64,000 bases of DNA, taken from the NCBI GenBank assembly GCA_023653785.1, contig JAMKCH010011919.1, positions 124,001 through 188,000 on the forward strand, given 5' to 3'. The position numbers and the translations under genes were made by a program. The notes under the pieces were generated by a model. That model searched no databases. It saw nothing but the letters and a program-made list of their open reading frames with translations, and was not told the origin of the DNA. This DNA comes from Ophioderma brevispina (Eukaryota; Echinodermata; Ophiuroidea; Amphilepidida; Ophiodermatidae). Shown here in pieces: positions 48,690 through 60,811 of the stretch (its first letter is position 1; every line of letters begins with the position of its first letter).

Positions 48690-49095
48690 TTTTGCTCAAT
48701 TTGCAGCCATTTTAGATTGATGCAAATTTAGGTGTTAATGCTACCAAGCATGTATGGTACCTCTTTAAAAGACAAATAAATATAATAAAGTCATAAATGT
48801 AATAAATTTAGGCATATTAAGCCTGCCAAATAATAGCAATATAACACAACCAGTGTAAAGTTAAATTGGCAGCCAGTTGGATTTATGCAAATTAGTACAC
48901 CTTCTGCGTCTTCCCATCATGAATGTTGTCTGTATAAGATATACATATATTAATTCATAAATAATATAACAAATGTTGGCATTTTTTTGGTGCAAAACAA
49001 TTTTATTTAAGATAAGTAATACAACACAATCCTTGTAAAAATCTTAGGATTGGCGGGCCATTTTTGGATTTATGCAAATTAGACATACTTTCACC
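48690..49095. repeat. ~160-190-bp repeat, three units
   Basis: Units near 48708, 48868 and 49057 share GCCATTTTAGATTGATGCAA or GGATTTATGCAAATTAG. They are the reverse-orientation relatives of 44890-45145, about 4 kb away. Confidence 0.72.
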
Positions 49096-49447
49096 ACTTG
49101 GATTTTTCTGGACTTTTATATGGGCATCTGGACTATGTAGAAATGCACTGTTTTTTAAAGAATTCTAAATTGCAATTTTTTCCCAGCTTCAACTAGAATT
49201 TACGTTATTTTTCTCAGCCTATAGACATTTGTAACACCCATGCCTTTTTGTATACAAAGGTATATGAGTGATTAAATCTGGTAGAGAGCTGACATGGACT
49301 TCCCTGAATTGTTTTTTAAGTGCTGGGGTCTAGACAAAGATTACACGGGGGTCCAAATTTTTAAATTGATCCCATCATGTTTGACAAGTATACATGTAAT
49401 TTGTCTAACATAAGGATTACAACGTATGTAAGGTACTATCTACAGCC

Positions 49448-49791
49448 TTAAAGACCTATCATTGATTTGCTAATCAGAAACTCGAAAATCATCAAACATC
49501 AGATTTTAGCATGTACGTACAATTACAGGTATCCTAACATACCCTGCAAATGATAAACCAGAGCAACCTAATAAGGACATAATCGGAGATTTTAGTCATT
49601 CTGTCCGAACGGACACTTACACACACATAATTGAATGAGAATCGTATCTTGGAACACTGCCGTTTTCTTCCTTCTTTTCAATTCTACAAGCTGCAAAAGG
49701 TAACCTCTGAGAATTCTACAGACTTATCCTTCACTTTAAGCTATTCCTGCAAATTTCAAATATTTTTCAAATCATTGATAGTGTCCTTTAC
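49448..49791 (-). mobile_element. TTAA-family D MITE, copy 1
   Basis: The element lies at 49452-49787. TTAA is present at the left, and at the right the target reads TTAC, a likely mutation. Ends: AGACCTATCATTGATTTGC and, from the other side, AGGACACTATCAATGATTTG. A palindromic GTCCGAACGGAC lies in the interior at 49603. It is inverted relative to 52769-53068. Confidence 0.78.
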
Positions 49792-49799
49792 GTTTTGTG

Positions 49800-52440
49800 A
49801 GTTATAGGCTAAAAAGCAGCAACAAATAACTAAAACTTGTACAAGGGAGTCAAATTTTTAAAGTTGGCTCCAATTTGGATTTACAAATGGTATTTTATCC
49901 CAAAATGCACTCCACTCATGCCTTATTCTATGCATAATTTGCACTACACTCTCTGAATATAGTTGCGTGGGCATTATCTCCTAAAAAATAAAAAAAGAAT
50001 AATAGCAGATTTATATAGCTCCTTATGCTATTGGCCTCTAAGCGCTTTCACAAATGGCCGCTGATCATGTGGCCCAAACATACCATAACCCATTTTACAT
50101 CATTTCTCATATTTGTATCTCACAGCTGCTTGGAATCAGTGAATTCTATGAACAACCTTGGACAAATGCATTTGCACAGTATTGAATCAGAGCAATATTG
50201 TTCCCTCAACCATGAACAGGGAACGGGTATCAGATTTCTAATGAAGATCATAAGTAGGTCGCACTCTTGAGAAGTGTTGTTTTGAAAAGAAACATCAGAA
50301 ATATAAAAATTTCAAATCTCTCTCTCATTTCGTTGATGATTTAAGAACGATTTATGTAAGTCACTACTTGTTACCTACATATGCCATATTAAAATACTAC
50401 TACACATTCTAAAAAGCTTAAAAGCTATTTCAATACCTTTAGTCTAGCTTCCAAATGCAAAATTGAGAATTTATTGGTGAGCTGTTAGCTACTGGCAGGT
50501 TGTTTGTGTTAGTAGTTAATAACTTCATACATTTTTAAGTGTTTGACAAAAATCAATGTAGGGGCACATTTATTCTGATGTAAGTATAACACAGCGCCCG
50601 CAAAGCAAGTGTTATCATAGTTTGTCAACAACATGCGTCCTGTACATTGAATTTTGTCAAAATTGAAAAACCAAACAGCCATTAACCTTTACAATACAAA
50701 CAAAATTATATTTTTAAATTTGAACAAATAGTCTTTTACCTACTACATTCCATGAATCCTACATTGCATTGTTATGTAGATCAACATACTCAATGCACTT
50801 GTATGGCCCCGTTTTTGCCTGTACACAGTCGACAGTTGCTGCGGGTAATGCATGTAAAAAACCTTAAACGGTAATTTCATGAGATTGGTAAGGTCAACCT
50901 GACCCAACTGTCCAGCTAGACACCGACTAAAACCAGGTCATAACAAAAACAGTCCCTAAATACTCCATGTGATCAAAGAGGAAAAGATGCTTGCATAAGG
51001 ACCATGGTTTATGCATATCTGATTTCTGCGCAGTTTATTATTGTCTAATCGTACCTTTCAATGCTCTGGGATATGTCGAGTGCAAAAGTGCACATTTGAT
51101 TGAAAAGAAACAAGGTCATCACAATTTCTTTTCCTAATATCAGTGACCAGTAGATATCACATTCTCTGCAATTACTCGAGCAAATACTAGCACTGTTGAT
51201 ATCCAGTAAATCTGTTCGGTATGCAGAGGATAAAAGCACTTCATATTACTTTTATCTGGAAGTATTAGAGCATTGTTTATTACACATAACAGGTGAAAAA
51301 AGATTTCAGGTGCCATCACCTGATTTAAGATTGAACATGTTTTTCATGACGCAAAGCACAAGATCCTTGTCCTCTTTACGAAAAAAAACCTAGCTTCTAC
51401 TGTGCCGTTCATGAACTTTTGACCATCTATTCATTATTTTTTGAAAAGGAAACATGATGAACACAACATCATGAAAGACAGTTGTTTGGCAGACTGTGAC
51501 CAAACATCTTTGTGCAGAAAAAGTCACAGCTCCAAGGCAACATATCCACCAGATTTTGTTTCACCTTAAGTTTCTTTTTTCAATAAATGACTGAAAATAT
51601 ACAGTCAAATTATTGAACTCATACAGTATAACCTCAAAGTTTATTTTAATCACAAACGAGGCCATCTCATCCAAACGGGTAGACGTTTCATAAAAAAGTC
51701 CCAATGATTCAAATGAGGTATCGCATTGATTCCGTCATGCGCTACACACATCCATACAGATTGCGTACTTGAGATTCTATGTGAAATGTGTAATCCTAAA
51801 CCGGGCGGGGATAACAAGTATTTAACGTCCTGACATCTATTCCAACTGCAAATGGACATTAACAATTTGGCTCTGCAGTTCCAAATAAACAAGGGCAATC
51901 TGAAGTGCTTGTTCCGCTGAAAAAAAAATTTACCCCACTTGGATTTACTTATCACATAACGCCATTATTTGCTTGAGCCATGTCGCATATGTATGTCCCT
52001 TGGTCGCTGATATTCAGGGAAAGAAATTGAGATTGCATTTATTACATTTTCATGAAAATGTGCAACCTTTCCCAGTTGCCATAACCAATAAATGGTTTAT
52101 AATATTTATTATTATTTATAGTGGGAAAATGGTTACTTCTGTGAAGTATGTAATCAAATGACAATTTTTCCTTTGAATCCCTGGCCAATAAAATGTGGTT
52201 GACCACAATGGCTAATGCACACTGCCGAAGGACTAATTCAGTTCACATTTTTGTTTGCTACTGTTAAACCAGCTGGACTCATTCAACTCCAGTTTGTAAT
52301 CAGATTATTTTGGTGATGTGTTTCCATGTGAGGAAGAACAAAAACATATGAAGACCAATTTACGATTGGGTCACCCACATTAAAAGTGACATTAAAAAAC
52401 CAATGTTAAATGGTTTTTTTGGTTTTACTAATTAATGCAA
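49800..52440. other. Unannotated stretch
   Basis: About 2.6 kb of AT-rich DNA with no recognised gene. Open frames (for example 50025-50270 plus, 51650-51955 minus) have no recognisable domain. Confidence 0.45.
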
Positions 52441-52449
52441 TAACAAGCA

Positions 52450-52570
52450 CTCTTTTTTTGAAGAGTGGCCCCCACTTTTCAATTTGAGATTTTTGCACGT
52501 TTTTTGTGTTGGTAATTGTCTAGTAAAACTACATGCACATGGTAATGCTCAAAAGGTCATATTTTGTCAA
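52450..52570. mobile_element. Fragment related to TTAA family C
   Basis: GAGTGGCCCCCACTTTTCAA followed by TTTGAGATTTTTGCACG and GGTAATTGTCTAGT resembles the left part of the elements at 21722 and 63868. No target site or opposite end was found. A-rich runs at 52569-52582 and 52697-52707 follow. Confidence 0.5.
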
Positions 52571-52764
52571 AAAAAAAAAAAACAGAAAAATAAAAGCGCA
52601 ATTTTTTTATTAGAATCGGGTATCCCACGCTTGGTAATTGAATGGTGGATCTTTAAAAAAAATAAAAATACCAAAGTTAAAAAAATCTACACACACAAAA
52701 AAAAAGTGTATAGGAGCAATAAGTCCTCTCTCATATAGGAATGTATTATGCTATCTTAGTTTTC

Positions 52765-53072
52765 TTAAGGAAGAGTCAGACTATTTGATATTTCAAGGAA
52801 TAGATTTAAAGTGAAAGATAAGTCTGAAGAATTTCTCAAAAGAAAATGCGTGTTTCAAAGAGGCTCCATTCCACTTACGTTTACAGTAAGTGTCCGTATT
52901 GACATTAATGACTAAAATGTCCCATCTTGTCCCCATTAGGTTGTTTTCAGTCTTCTCACTCTGTAAGGATATGTTAGATTACTCTATATTGTTTTACAGA
53001 TATGGCAAATCTGATTGTTATAACTTTTTCGCAATTTTCCTGATTGAAGCAAATCACTGACAGTGCCTTTAA
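52765..53072 (+). mobile_element. TTAA-family D MITE, copy 2
   Basis: A 300-bp element (52769-53068) between TTAA at 52765-52768 and 53069-53072. Ends: GGAAGAGTCAGACTATTTG and the complement of AGGCACTGTCAGTGATTTGC. It aligns along its length with the reversed 49452-49787 element (GATAAGTCTGAAGAATT, GTAAGTGTCCG, AATGACTAAAAT, ATTAGGTTG). Confidence 0.82.
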
Positions 53073-53670
53073 AAAACCCCAGGCTACTGACCAATGTGAT
53101 TAGTTATACATAAGGGTTATATATAATATGATATCAGAGATACTGTAAAAAAGCTTAGTTTGTCAATAGTACTGAGTGGTCTATGTTGCTTGCTACTCAG
53201 AGATTACTCAGCTAATCATGTACTGAAGCCAATCAGAGATCCCGTAAAAAAGAGCTGTAGACAAATCAGGGATTAAAATAGCAATCAGAGATGCATTCAA
53301 ACTACCATTGTGTAATATGATTGAAATGCTCCTTCCTGTATCATTCTGACCTACAATCATCAGAGCTGTTTACGCGTCAAAAGTGTGATTCAACAGGTAC
53401 AAAGACACTGATCAGTTGACTTGTATACACTATGAATATCATTAACAATGCATACATTAAAGGAGTCCAAGTGTAGATCCTTGGGGGGCACACCCGGGGG
53501 GGTGCGACTGGATTCTCAACTAGCCCAACTTAATATTACCGGCTTAGGGGATGTTGTGGTAGGCCTGCCAATCAAAGGTTTCTTCTTTAATCCTGAAGAT
53601 TAAGTCAAGATACCTTGATCACACACCATTAGTGGAGTCGGTTGGGACTTGCAAACTTGGCGACAAAAGA

Positions 53671-54272
53671 CCCCTCCCCTCGGTACCACAAAACGCAACC
53701 ACTTCTAATTCGAAGATATAAATAAATAATTTTAAAAATGATGGTTGTGTCAAATAACTACCTTGGTGGAGGGTGTTTTTTTGGTCCAAAAATCACGTTT
53801 TTGAGCTAAAAAAACATAAGAATTCCAAGGGGACTTTATAAGTTCTTAGCACAACAATTGTTAATCAGCAGCAATAATATCATTCTCTGACATTTATATT
53901 ATAGATTTCTGTTTTATACAATATATAAAGGTGCCTCGAAATTTAGCCCCAAACCACCCTTTTTTTCCTTAAACAGCCACCCTTTTTTTCTCACATGTTC
54001 GCACAATGAGAATTACCTGAACCCTTTATCCAATGAAAAATAATAACACCTATATCAAAACCAAAAGGATACCATAAAAATAAGATTGTAATATTTTTAC
54101 CTTAAAAAATATAAAAATAATAATTTCGCTTAACTGCAGCACAAATTTCTTTTTTCGGCATAGAAATCATCCCTGCCCAACCAAATATTTCACCACACCA
54201 TCATTTTCTTAAATCTTTATATATTATCCTTCAAATAAAGTGGTTGTGTTTTGTTGTACGGTGGGGAGGGTT
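53671..54272. mobile_element. ~600-bp inverted-repeat element
   Basis: The left arm 53672-53704 (CCCTCCCC, then ACAAAACGCAACCACTT) is the inverted counterpart of 54238-54270 (AAGTGGTTGTGTTTTGTTG, then GTGGGGAGGG). The interior is AT-rich with two CACCCTTTTTTT pieces near 53957 and 53985. I saw no coding frame and no clear target duplication. Confidence 0.7.
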
Positions 54273-54274
54273 AA

Positions 54275-55390
54275 CTCGAAAACTAGATCACTTTTCAAAG
54301 CTCCGGCCGCTCTTCGCTACATTGGATTATTGATTACAGATGTTGTACATGTGACAATTAACAGCATCAGAACTCCCAAGTCTGAATCAAAAATACCCTG
54401 TGTGTTATGTTTGGTTTAACCCCTAATTTGCCTTTTAGTCCACTCAAATCTATGAAAAATACTAGGACACCTGACAAAATTGCTACAGAATGTTTTCTTG
54501 CTGTAACTAGCAAGGTCCAGATCTCCCACAACATATCAAAAAGGTAGAAAAAGGGAAGCTTGACAAGACATGGGTTAATATGCATTTATTTACGTGGACA
54601 CATACGCCCATTTTTCGACAAAGCGTATATAGCTCATCATAAATGCATGTTTAGAAGATTTTCCATTTTTCTGTTAGTAGTTGAACATGTTTTAATGGCT
54701 ATGCCTGCAAGGTGTTTTGTAACACTTGCAAGTGATATATTAAAAGTGGAAGCGTGATGGGTCATTATTCAATATGGCCGCAGTTTTCCCGGCAAAATTA
54801 ATTTTGGCATTCTAGATGATTTGCCAGACTGCAATCGGGATGGGAGATCTGTATTTAGCAAATGAGTTCAGAGAGTATTTATTCAAACACAATGTGTCAA
54901 CTAGTGCCGGGGGCCTCCTATGCAAAGTGATGGGTATATATATGCCTCGGGCAAGTTGAAACAATAGGGTCTTTCCCAGTCCTCAGATAAAATTACCCAA
55001 AATATGGGGTCATTCGGACAAGCTGAATAAAATGAGGTCATCCAGTATGAAACTTAAGGGGGTCAATGATGTTAAAAATGAAATTAAAATAGGAAAGTCT
55101 CTTTTTCAGCGTTCAAACTGCCATGTGAATTAAAAAATTGCTTGACCATGAAAAATTATAAATTGTTAAAATGTGCACGTAGGCTGCGAAAAGTTTGAAT
55201 TTGGGTGTTCAAATTCTTTAAAAAGTGGATAATTTTATGGAAAACTTGTGATAAAAGCTAGGATAGCAGGAAAAAGAAGGAAAATGGGGGTCATTTTGTA
55301 ATCTATGTGAACATTTAAAAAGGGGGGTAGTATATAGATTGGGTTATAGGTAAGGGACAGCGCATAATAGGCGGGCCAAAGCATTCTAGA
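54275..55390. other. Unannotated stretch
   Basis: No gene recognised. An ATGGCCGCAG motif near 54773 resembles the repeat at 44890 and 48690. Confidence 0.4.
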
Positions 55391-55394
55391 CGTA

Positions 55395-55560
55395 CCAACC
55401 AGGCATCTCACCGAACCTTGACGACGCAGCTACAGGGATGTGAATCTGCCTGCACAAGTCTACTACAAGCATCATTTGAGAATGCTGCAGGTAAAGTCAG
55501 CCTACATCTAAATGCCAAAGAGACGGAACTACATGACTGTCAATGAGGAAGAGAATCATC
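55395..55560 (+). pseudogene. Short LINE reverse transcriptase fragment
   Basis: The frame through 55460-55546 reads SLLQASFENAAGKVSLHLNA followed by KETEL, a close fit to the segment just after the YADD box of LINE reverse transcriptases, where a GLxLNxxKTE motif is usual. Upstream and downstream frames are broken by stops. It is a different lineage from the RT at 46.9-47.7 kb. Confidence 0.75.
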
Positions 55561-55639
55561 AACCTAATTGCGTACACACGGGTACCAACTCAAAAAGGTT
55601 AGCCTTAAGTTACCTCTGATCCTATGTTGGACAGCAAGA

Positions 55640-56000
55640 AAAAGAAGAACTCAAGAGTTAAGGGGTCGTGGCCTGGTCGCTAATCGCATCGTCCCCAGAC
55701 GCCAAAATTTGTATTGAAGGAAAGCTACCATTCTTCTCATTACCTGTGAAATCTTTAGGGCTAAGAATGTTTGATTTGGAAAGTGATGAGCGAAAATGTA
55801 CCCTCATTTTGGGCCGACCGATATTAATTTTAACACATATAGGGATAGAAAGTCATATTTTAGCTCTCACATGAAAAAGGGTTTGTAAAATATCAGCGTA
55901 AAACTCTACAGAAGGGGTTGACAGGGGAAGACCATTCTATCAAGAGATGGAATCTTATACTAAAATCGGGTCGTCCCCTTCTAATATATTGTATAATAAC
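55640..56000. repeat. Dispersed repeat, copy 1
   Basis: 55780-55990 is similar to 59665-59880 in the same orientation: shared pieces include GAGCGAAAATGTACC/GAGCAAAAATGTGACC, GACCGATATTAATTTTAAC/GACCAATATTAAGTTTAAC and CGTAAAACTCTACAG/CGCAAAACTTTACAG. It is probably a decayed mobile element of unknown type. Confidence 0.6.
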
Positions 56001-56316
56001 AAAAATATAGCAAACAAAAATGCACATAGGTTTATGCAAATTGCATGTCTTGCCATGCTTCCTTTTTTACCTTTTTGATTGTTGTTCGGGAGGGTTTATA
56101 CAACAAGCTAGAGAAGAAAAACTTCTGTAGCAGTTTGTCCAGGTCATACGTAGATTGAGTGGACTATTAGATCTGCTTTAGAGTCAGTTAGTTTTCCAGT
56201 GTACACCCATGACCACAGTTATACTACATTGTCCGATCAAACTTGTAAATAGCATTGTTTCCTATTGTTGAATATAGGCCTGGATTCTACGGGAGTCCTA
56301 AACTTTGACCACAGAG

Positions 56317-56735
56317 TTTTAAACTCAGGGTTAGTCCTACATGAAGTGGACCCTTTCTTACTTCCACCACCAGTGGCGTAACAGGCGGGGGCAGTGTGGG
56401 CAGGTTCCCCCTGACGACTTTGGCCGTGAAAAATTTGCAAACCTCATGCTAATCAGCCGTTTTTTAGTCCTCTGACCGGGAAAAATTGGCCTATTGACCC
56501 CTGAGAGGGAAATTTCCCAAGACTGGGAAATTTATCCCCTCAGAGCGGGTAGGCCGATACGCCACTCTTCCAACATACTCTAAAAATCTTTTTGTAATGG
56601 TAGAAAATTCCTCAGATGGGCTATTCTGGCCCATCCATGACAAATTTTTTTTTCCTACCTGTTACAGTTAACTTTCACAGTATGTTGGCAAGGGATAAAG
56701 TCCACTCATGTAGGACTAAACTCCTGGTTTTAAGC
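56317..56735 (+). mobile_element. MITE, TAGTCCTACATG family, split by a hAT-like MITE
   Basis: The ends AAACTCAGGGTTAGTCCTAC and CATGTAGGACTAAACTCC are inverted repeats, and the element matches 26739-26902 in reverse. Its interior is interrupted at 56370-56567. Without the insertion it would be about 220 bp. Confidence 0.8.
56362..56575 (-). mobile_element. hAT-like MITE (CAGTGGCGTA ends), copy 2, nested
   Basis: Element of about 198 bp (56370-56567), with CAGTGGCGTA at the left and the complement of AGTGGCGTAT at the right. It is flanked by TTCCACCA (56362-56369) and TTCCAACA (56568-56575), an 8-bp duplication with one difference. The sister host copy at 26.8 kb reads TTCCAACA once, uninterrupted. 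It is inverted relative to 35275-35496. Confidence 0.88.
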
Positions 56736-57148
56736 TTAAACAGTCCATTTGAATACTCCTCTGAAACCATGGGGATACAATTGTCAATTACGATGGCATA
56801 TTATACATATCAAAAAGCGAGCAGACATGTACAATTAATATTTGGCAACCACTGATGATTTTGTTTTTACCAAATCAACAACTCCATGTATGGCACATAT
56901 TTTACATCTATAGTGACTGATTATCATTGTGTACTCTTTCCATAAGTATGAAAGCACCACCACAATTACAACAGACTGTGTAAAAATTGTTTGTAAAGTA
57001 ACCACGACTGCATGTTAATCATCAAAATCAAGTTCTTCAAAAAGAAGTCCTTTGCCGACCACAATCCATTAGTGTCATTTTTACCAGTAGATTAATATTC
57101 CATGTGTGTGGTCTCCCGGATTTGATTAGCAATTTGTTGCTTCTCCAG

Positions 57149-57288
57149 TGTTTTGCTGCCCGCTTAAGATAATGCCATCTTCTTGTGAGTCATCCGGAGA
57201 GCTCATCAAACCAAAAGGAATCATCAACGACAGGATATTGGCATCTTTTGTCAGAATGACTTGCAAATCCAGGGAATTGGTCGAAAAG
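57149..57288 (+). CDS. Candidate internal exon, low confidence
   Basis: A 140-bp open stretch is preceded by an acceptor-like tract (TTGTTGCTTCTCCAG) and followed by a donor GAAAAG with GTAAGT. Entering with two bases of a split codon, it encodes 46 residues including SSGELIKPKGIINDRILASF and three cysteines, and the other two frames hit stops early. The GIINDRILAS piece faintly recalls the start of F5/8 type C (discoidin) domains, where an I-x-D-x-x-I-T-A-S pattern is common, but the match is short. I found no partner exon nearby. It may equally be chance. Confidence 0.25.
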
Positions 57289-57344
57289 GTAAGTCTGTAT
57301 TTGAGTTGGCAAGACACGATGTGGATTCTCATGTCAACACCCTA

Positions 57345-58530
57345 GGAGTGAATCTGAGGCCATGGGCGAATCTTTTATATCAATATGCGTATACGAGCAT
57401 TGGTTAATGATGCTTGTTTTAACCACCCGGCTAGTGATGAAAGAAAGTGGCAAAGAGTAAGCGATATACAATATGACAAATTCCAAATTCTTGTCCAAAT
57501 AGAAAAATCCAAAATAAATGTGCGTACAAAGTAATAAATGAATATGAAATGTTGCAGGATCTGTGCATGGATTTCAAAATTGTTACATTAACTTGCAGTA
57601 TAACCATCATAATAGCACTTCCTTATATCCATGGAGTTATTCTAGTTACGATAATAACTCTATGATATATCTGTAAAACCTAAAGATTTTCTTACCATGG
57701 TACATTTTAAAGAAGAAAAACAGACACAGGAAAAATAGTACACCTTCAAGATTTTCAAAATTGATTATTTTTGCATGGGTTAAAGCTTTTTTTTATAATA
57801 GCCCTCACCTGAAATGATAAGCCCAAATCCAGAGCACCCTTAGGGGTAAACAGAACAATCTTATAATAAAAGCATCCACGTCATTTATTCAGCAAGATGA
57901 TGGAAAGCAGAAAACACATGCCGAGTTGATTCCCACGGCATCCACCCGTTGGTTGAGCATTCGTGACCTTGTGGTTTTTAATATCAATGAATCCGATTCT
58001 ATGATATTCATTTGTAATAGACATCTGTTGATTAAAATTAGAAGCAACCTAAAGTTAGCCTCAAAATAGCCTCTTTTTAATGCTCTATCTGTTTTGGTAT
58101 GGTATTTTTATGTGGAAACCATATATCTATTTTCCAATGCCTAGACTATTATCACAAGCCAAAAAGTGAAGAAATCAGTTGCCATGTTAAACCCGAGAAA
58201 AAAAAGGCTATTTCAAGTGGGTAAAATGAACTACGTGAATTAAGATGAAAGTGACAGGTTCTCATACTTATAAATAAAAGTCTGTACATAGGTTGGCCAA
58301 TATGCAAAGGGTGTGATACGATAAATGATTGAGGGACTGGTTTTTCAATCAAAGAAAAGAAAAGAAAAAATCTGCAATTAAGATTGCAACAGCTCGAACC
58401 TTGAAATGGGGACAGTCTTATGATTGATTCACAGACATGAGTTGCCGATGTAAATATTCATGAGACTTTTGGGGTTTAAGTGGGGGCTAGGTTGGGAAAG
58501 AAAAAGAGATGACGGACAGGAAATGAGCAA
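57345..58530. other. Unannotated stretch
   Basis: No gene or element recognised, only ordinary AT-rich sequence. Confidence 0.4.
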
Positions 58531-58540
58531 TGGAGAGGCA

Positions 58541-58841
58541 GGCCCGTACGCGGGCGGGGGGGGGGGGGGGGGGGTGAGGGGGGTGCGGGGGGTGAGGACC
58601 ACACACCCAAAATTCCCAAAAGGGCAAAAGGTCCACTTTTTGCTGATTTTTTGATAAAAGGTCAAAATTTAGAATATGTTTTGACAAGAAAGCCCACTTG
58701 TGTGATGAAATATTCAAAAAGTCCAAAAAAGGACTATTTAGGGGGTTATGTATAGTTTTAGGAAAAAAGTCCACTTTTTTTTATTTTAAGGGGGTTAGTC
58801 CACTTTTTTCGAAGTCCCGGCACCCCCCTGCGTTACGGCCC
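58541..58841. mobile_element. MITE with GGCCCGTACGC ends
   Basis: The left end GGCCCGTACGCGGG and the right end, complement of GGGCCGTAACGCAGG, are imperfect inverted repeats. A G run of about 17 bases follows the left end. The interior repeats GTCCACTTTTTGCTGATTTT and related pieces several times. GGAGAG occurs on both sides but is offset by 3 bp, so the target duplication is uncertain. It is related to 39945-40205. Confidence 0.75.
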
Positions 58842-59424
58842 GGAGAGAGGGAAATCATTGGGGCAAGGTATAAGAGGGGGAATAGAGGAAGGGAAAGGTG
58901 GGGGGAAGAAAAAACGGGAAAATCTATAGGGAGCCAATAACCCAAGGGGTATAAAGTTTTGGTTTTGACTTAAGGAATGCCTCTTAAAGTCTGACTCAAG
59001 GAAGAACCATACTAGTACCAAATTTTGCCCCCCAAATAAATGGGACCAATAATTATATCTGAATCTTTATAGGTTGCTGAGGAAATTATGATTTGAGGAT
59101 GATGGTAGCTTTACTAAAAACCTTTATGATTCACCTGTATTAGTAATCTGTAATAGTAATCAAATTTGTATAAGATTACCCTTAACAAATATGGTTCTTG
59201 AGGGTTGAAGGTAAGTTATAATATGTTTTTTGAAATTAAAATAAATTAAAACTTTATTTATTCCAATTTCATTTAAAGGTCGTGGCGTTGATTGCAAATA
59301 GCCTTGTTCAAGGACCCCCAGATTTTACCTAAGTGTCAATATTTGTTTCTTCGACTGCTTTGGTTTTAGCCTATCTCCAGAGAGGAAGGGAAGGAGGTAA
59401 AGCGAACAAGCTAAAGAACTTGGG

Positions 59425-59560
59425 CCATCCGTGGCGGATTCGAACCGGGGCCTCCGGCCCACCATTCCATCTGACCAGGCATGGCAAGCCAAGAGGAATG
59501 TCGCTGGCCCGGCCAGCGATGTCGTGACCAGATGAGTGTTTTGGTGCGATACGTTTCATC
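59425..59560 (-). ncRNA. tRNA-derived SINE-like sequence
   Basis: On the minus strand GGTTCGAATCC (59436-59446) is a perfect B box, preceded by GGCCGGAGGCCCC and, about 35 bp upstream, TGGTCAGATGG, a possible A box. A short inverted repeat (TCGCTGGCC and GGCCAGCGA, 59502-59520) lies further upstream. No acceptor stem pairing is evident, so I call it a SINE head, not a tRNA gene. Confidence 0.6.
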
Positions 59561-59579
59561 GCATCTTTTTGGACTTAGT

Positions 59580-59885
59580 GCATTTCTAGCCTCTGCTCAT
59601 TGAGTTATATTGGTGGTGGGGTGTAGGTTATATAGAAAGAATTTAGGTGGATGTTATGAGCAAAAATGTGACCAAATTTTGGTTGACCAATATTAAGTTT
59701 AACAGTAATTTAGGGGCAGGACCACATCACAATTTTATTCTCAAATCTTACAACGAATGATTGAAATACTGGCGCAAAACTTTACAGATGGGTTTTAGCG
59801 TTGGAATGCATTCTATTAAGGGAAATGTGCAAATTATATAAGTAAATGGACCAACCCTCTTAAAAGAAAGTTCATAAAACCAAAT
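59580..59885. repeat. Dispersed repeat, copy 2
   Basis: Counterpart of 55640-56000 with moderate similarity and the same orientation. Edges are not defined. Confidence 0.55.
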
Positions 59886-60248
59886 GACATCAAAAAGAAC
59901 AAATATATTATGCTGGTCAACAAGAATCTGTCATGTATTTAATTATCATAAAAGCTAATCTAAAAATAAAAATAGTACAAGAACAAGAAAAGTGTCCTAA
60001 AATGATAGGACATTCAAATGAATGATACAAATTGCAAGTTTAAGTCTCATGTTAGTCTCTCAACAAAGTCATCATTCCATTACAAACCCTAAAACTAGAT
60101 TGAAAAAACCTTATTGAATGTAGTTTGGACGTGGACCCTTTCAACCCTGGTTAGATTCTGTATAGGTTATAATATATAAGTCAGTTGCTTTTGAGAGGCT
60201 TCCATCTTAACCATTTCAAATATGCCTAGATTCGGTATAGGTGAACAC

Positions 60249-60614
60249 TTAAAGCGACTCAGAGATTTCACGATGAGGGCGCCTCAATTTTCAAACAAAT
60301 TGTGTGTTTTTTGCATGTACATACTGCTTTCCATATACTAATCAGTGTGAAATAACTAAGCTCAAATCGAAATACTCATATAGAAAATCTCATATGTGAT
60401 TTAAAATTCCGGAGCCAGAATTTTTGTTATACACAGGTCTGGCCACTGTTTATACAATAACATGTATAACTGCCACACAAATGAAAAAAATTCGATTCAT
60501 CTCAAACTTTGGAATTCAGCAGTTAGGGTAAAACTATATTTAATCTAGATGGACTATATTTTTAATTAATTTTTAAAAAAAAATTATATTCAGAAATCTC
60601 GAATCAGCCTTTAA
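60249..60614. mobile_element. TTAA-flanked MITE, family B, nested in minisatellite
   Basis: TTAA at 60249-60252 and 60611-60614 flank a 358-bp element with ends AGCGACTCAGAGATTTC and the complement of AGGCTGATTCGAGATTTC. The minisatellite unit reads ...ACTTAAGTCAGTGG... when the element and one TTAA are removed, matching neighbouring units. Confidence 0.8.
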
Positions 60615-60811
60615 GTCAGTGGCTTTTGAGATAGCTGGCCATCTTAACCCTTTAAAACACTGGTAGATTCTGATAGGTAAAAACACATGAGCCAGTGCTT
60701 TGAGATGGCTTCCATCTTAACCATTTCAACCCTGGAGATTCTGTATAGTTACAACATAAGCAGTGGCTTGTGAGATGGCTCCCTATTACCCTTTCAACCC
60801 TGGTAGATTCT

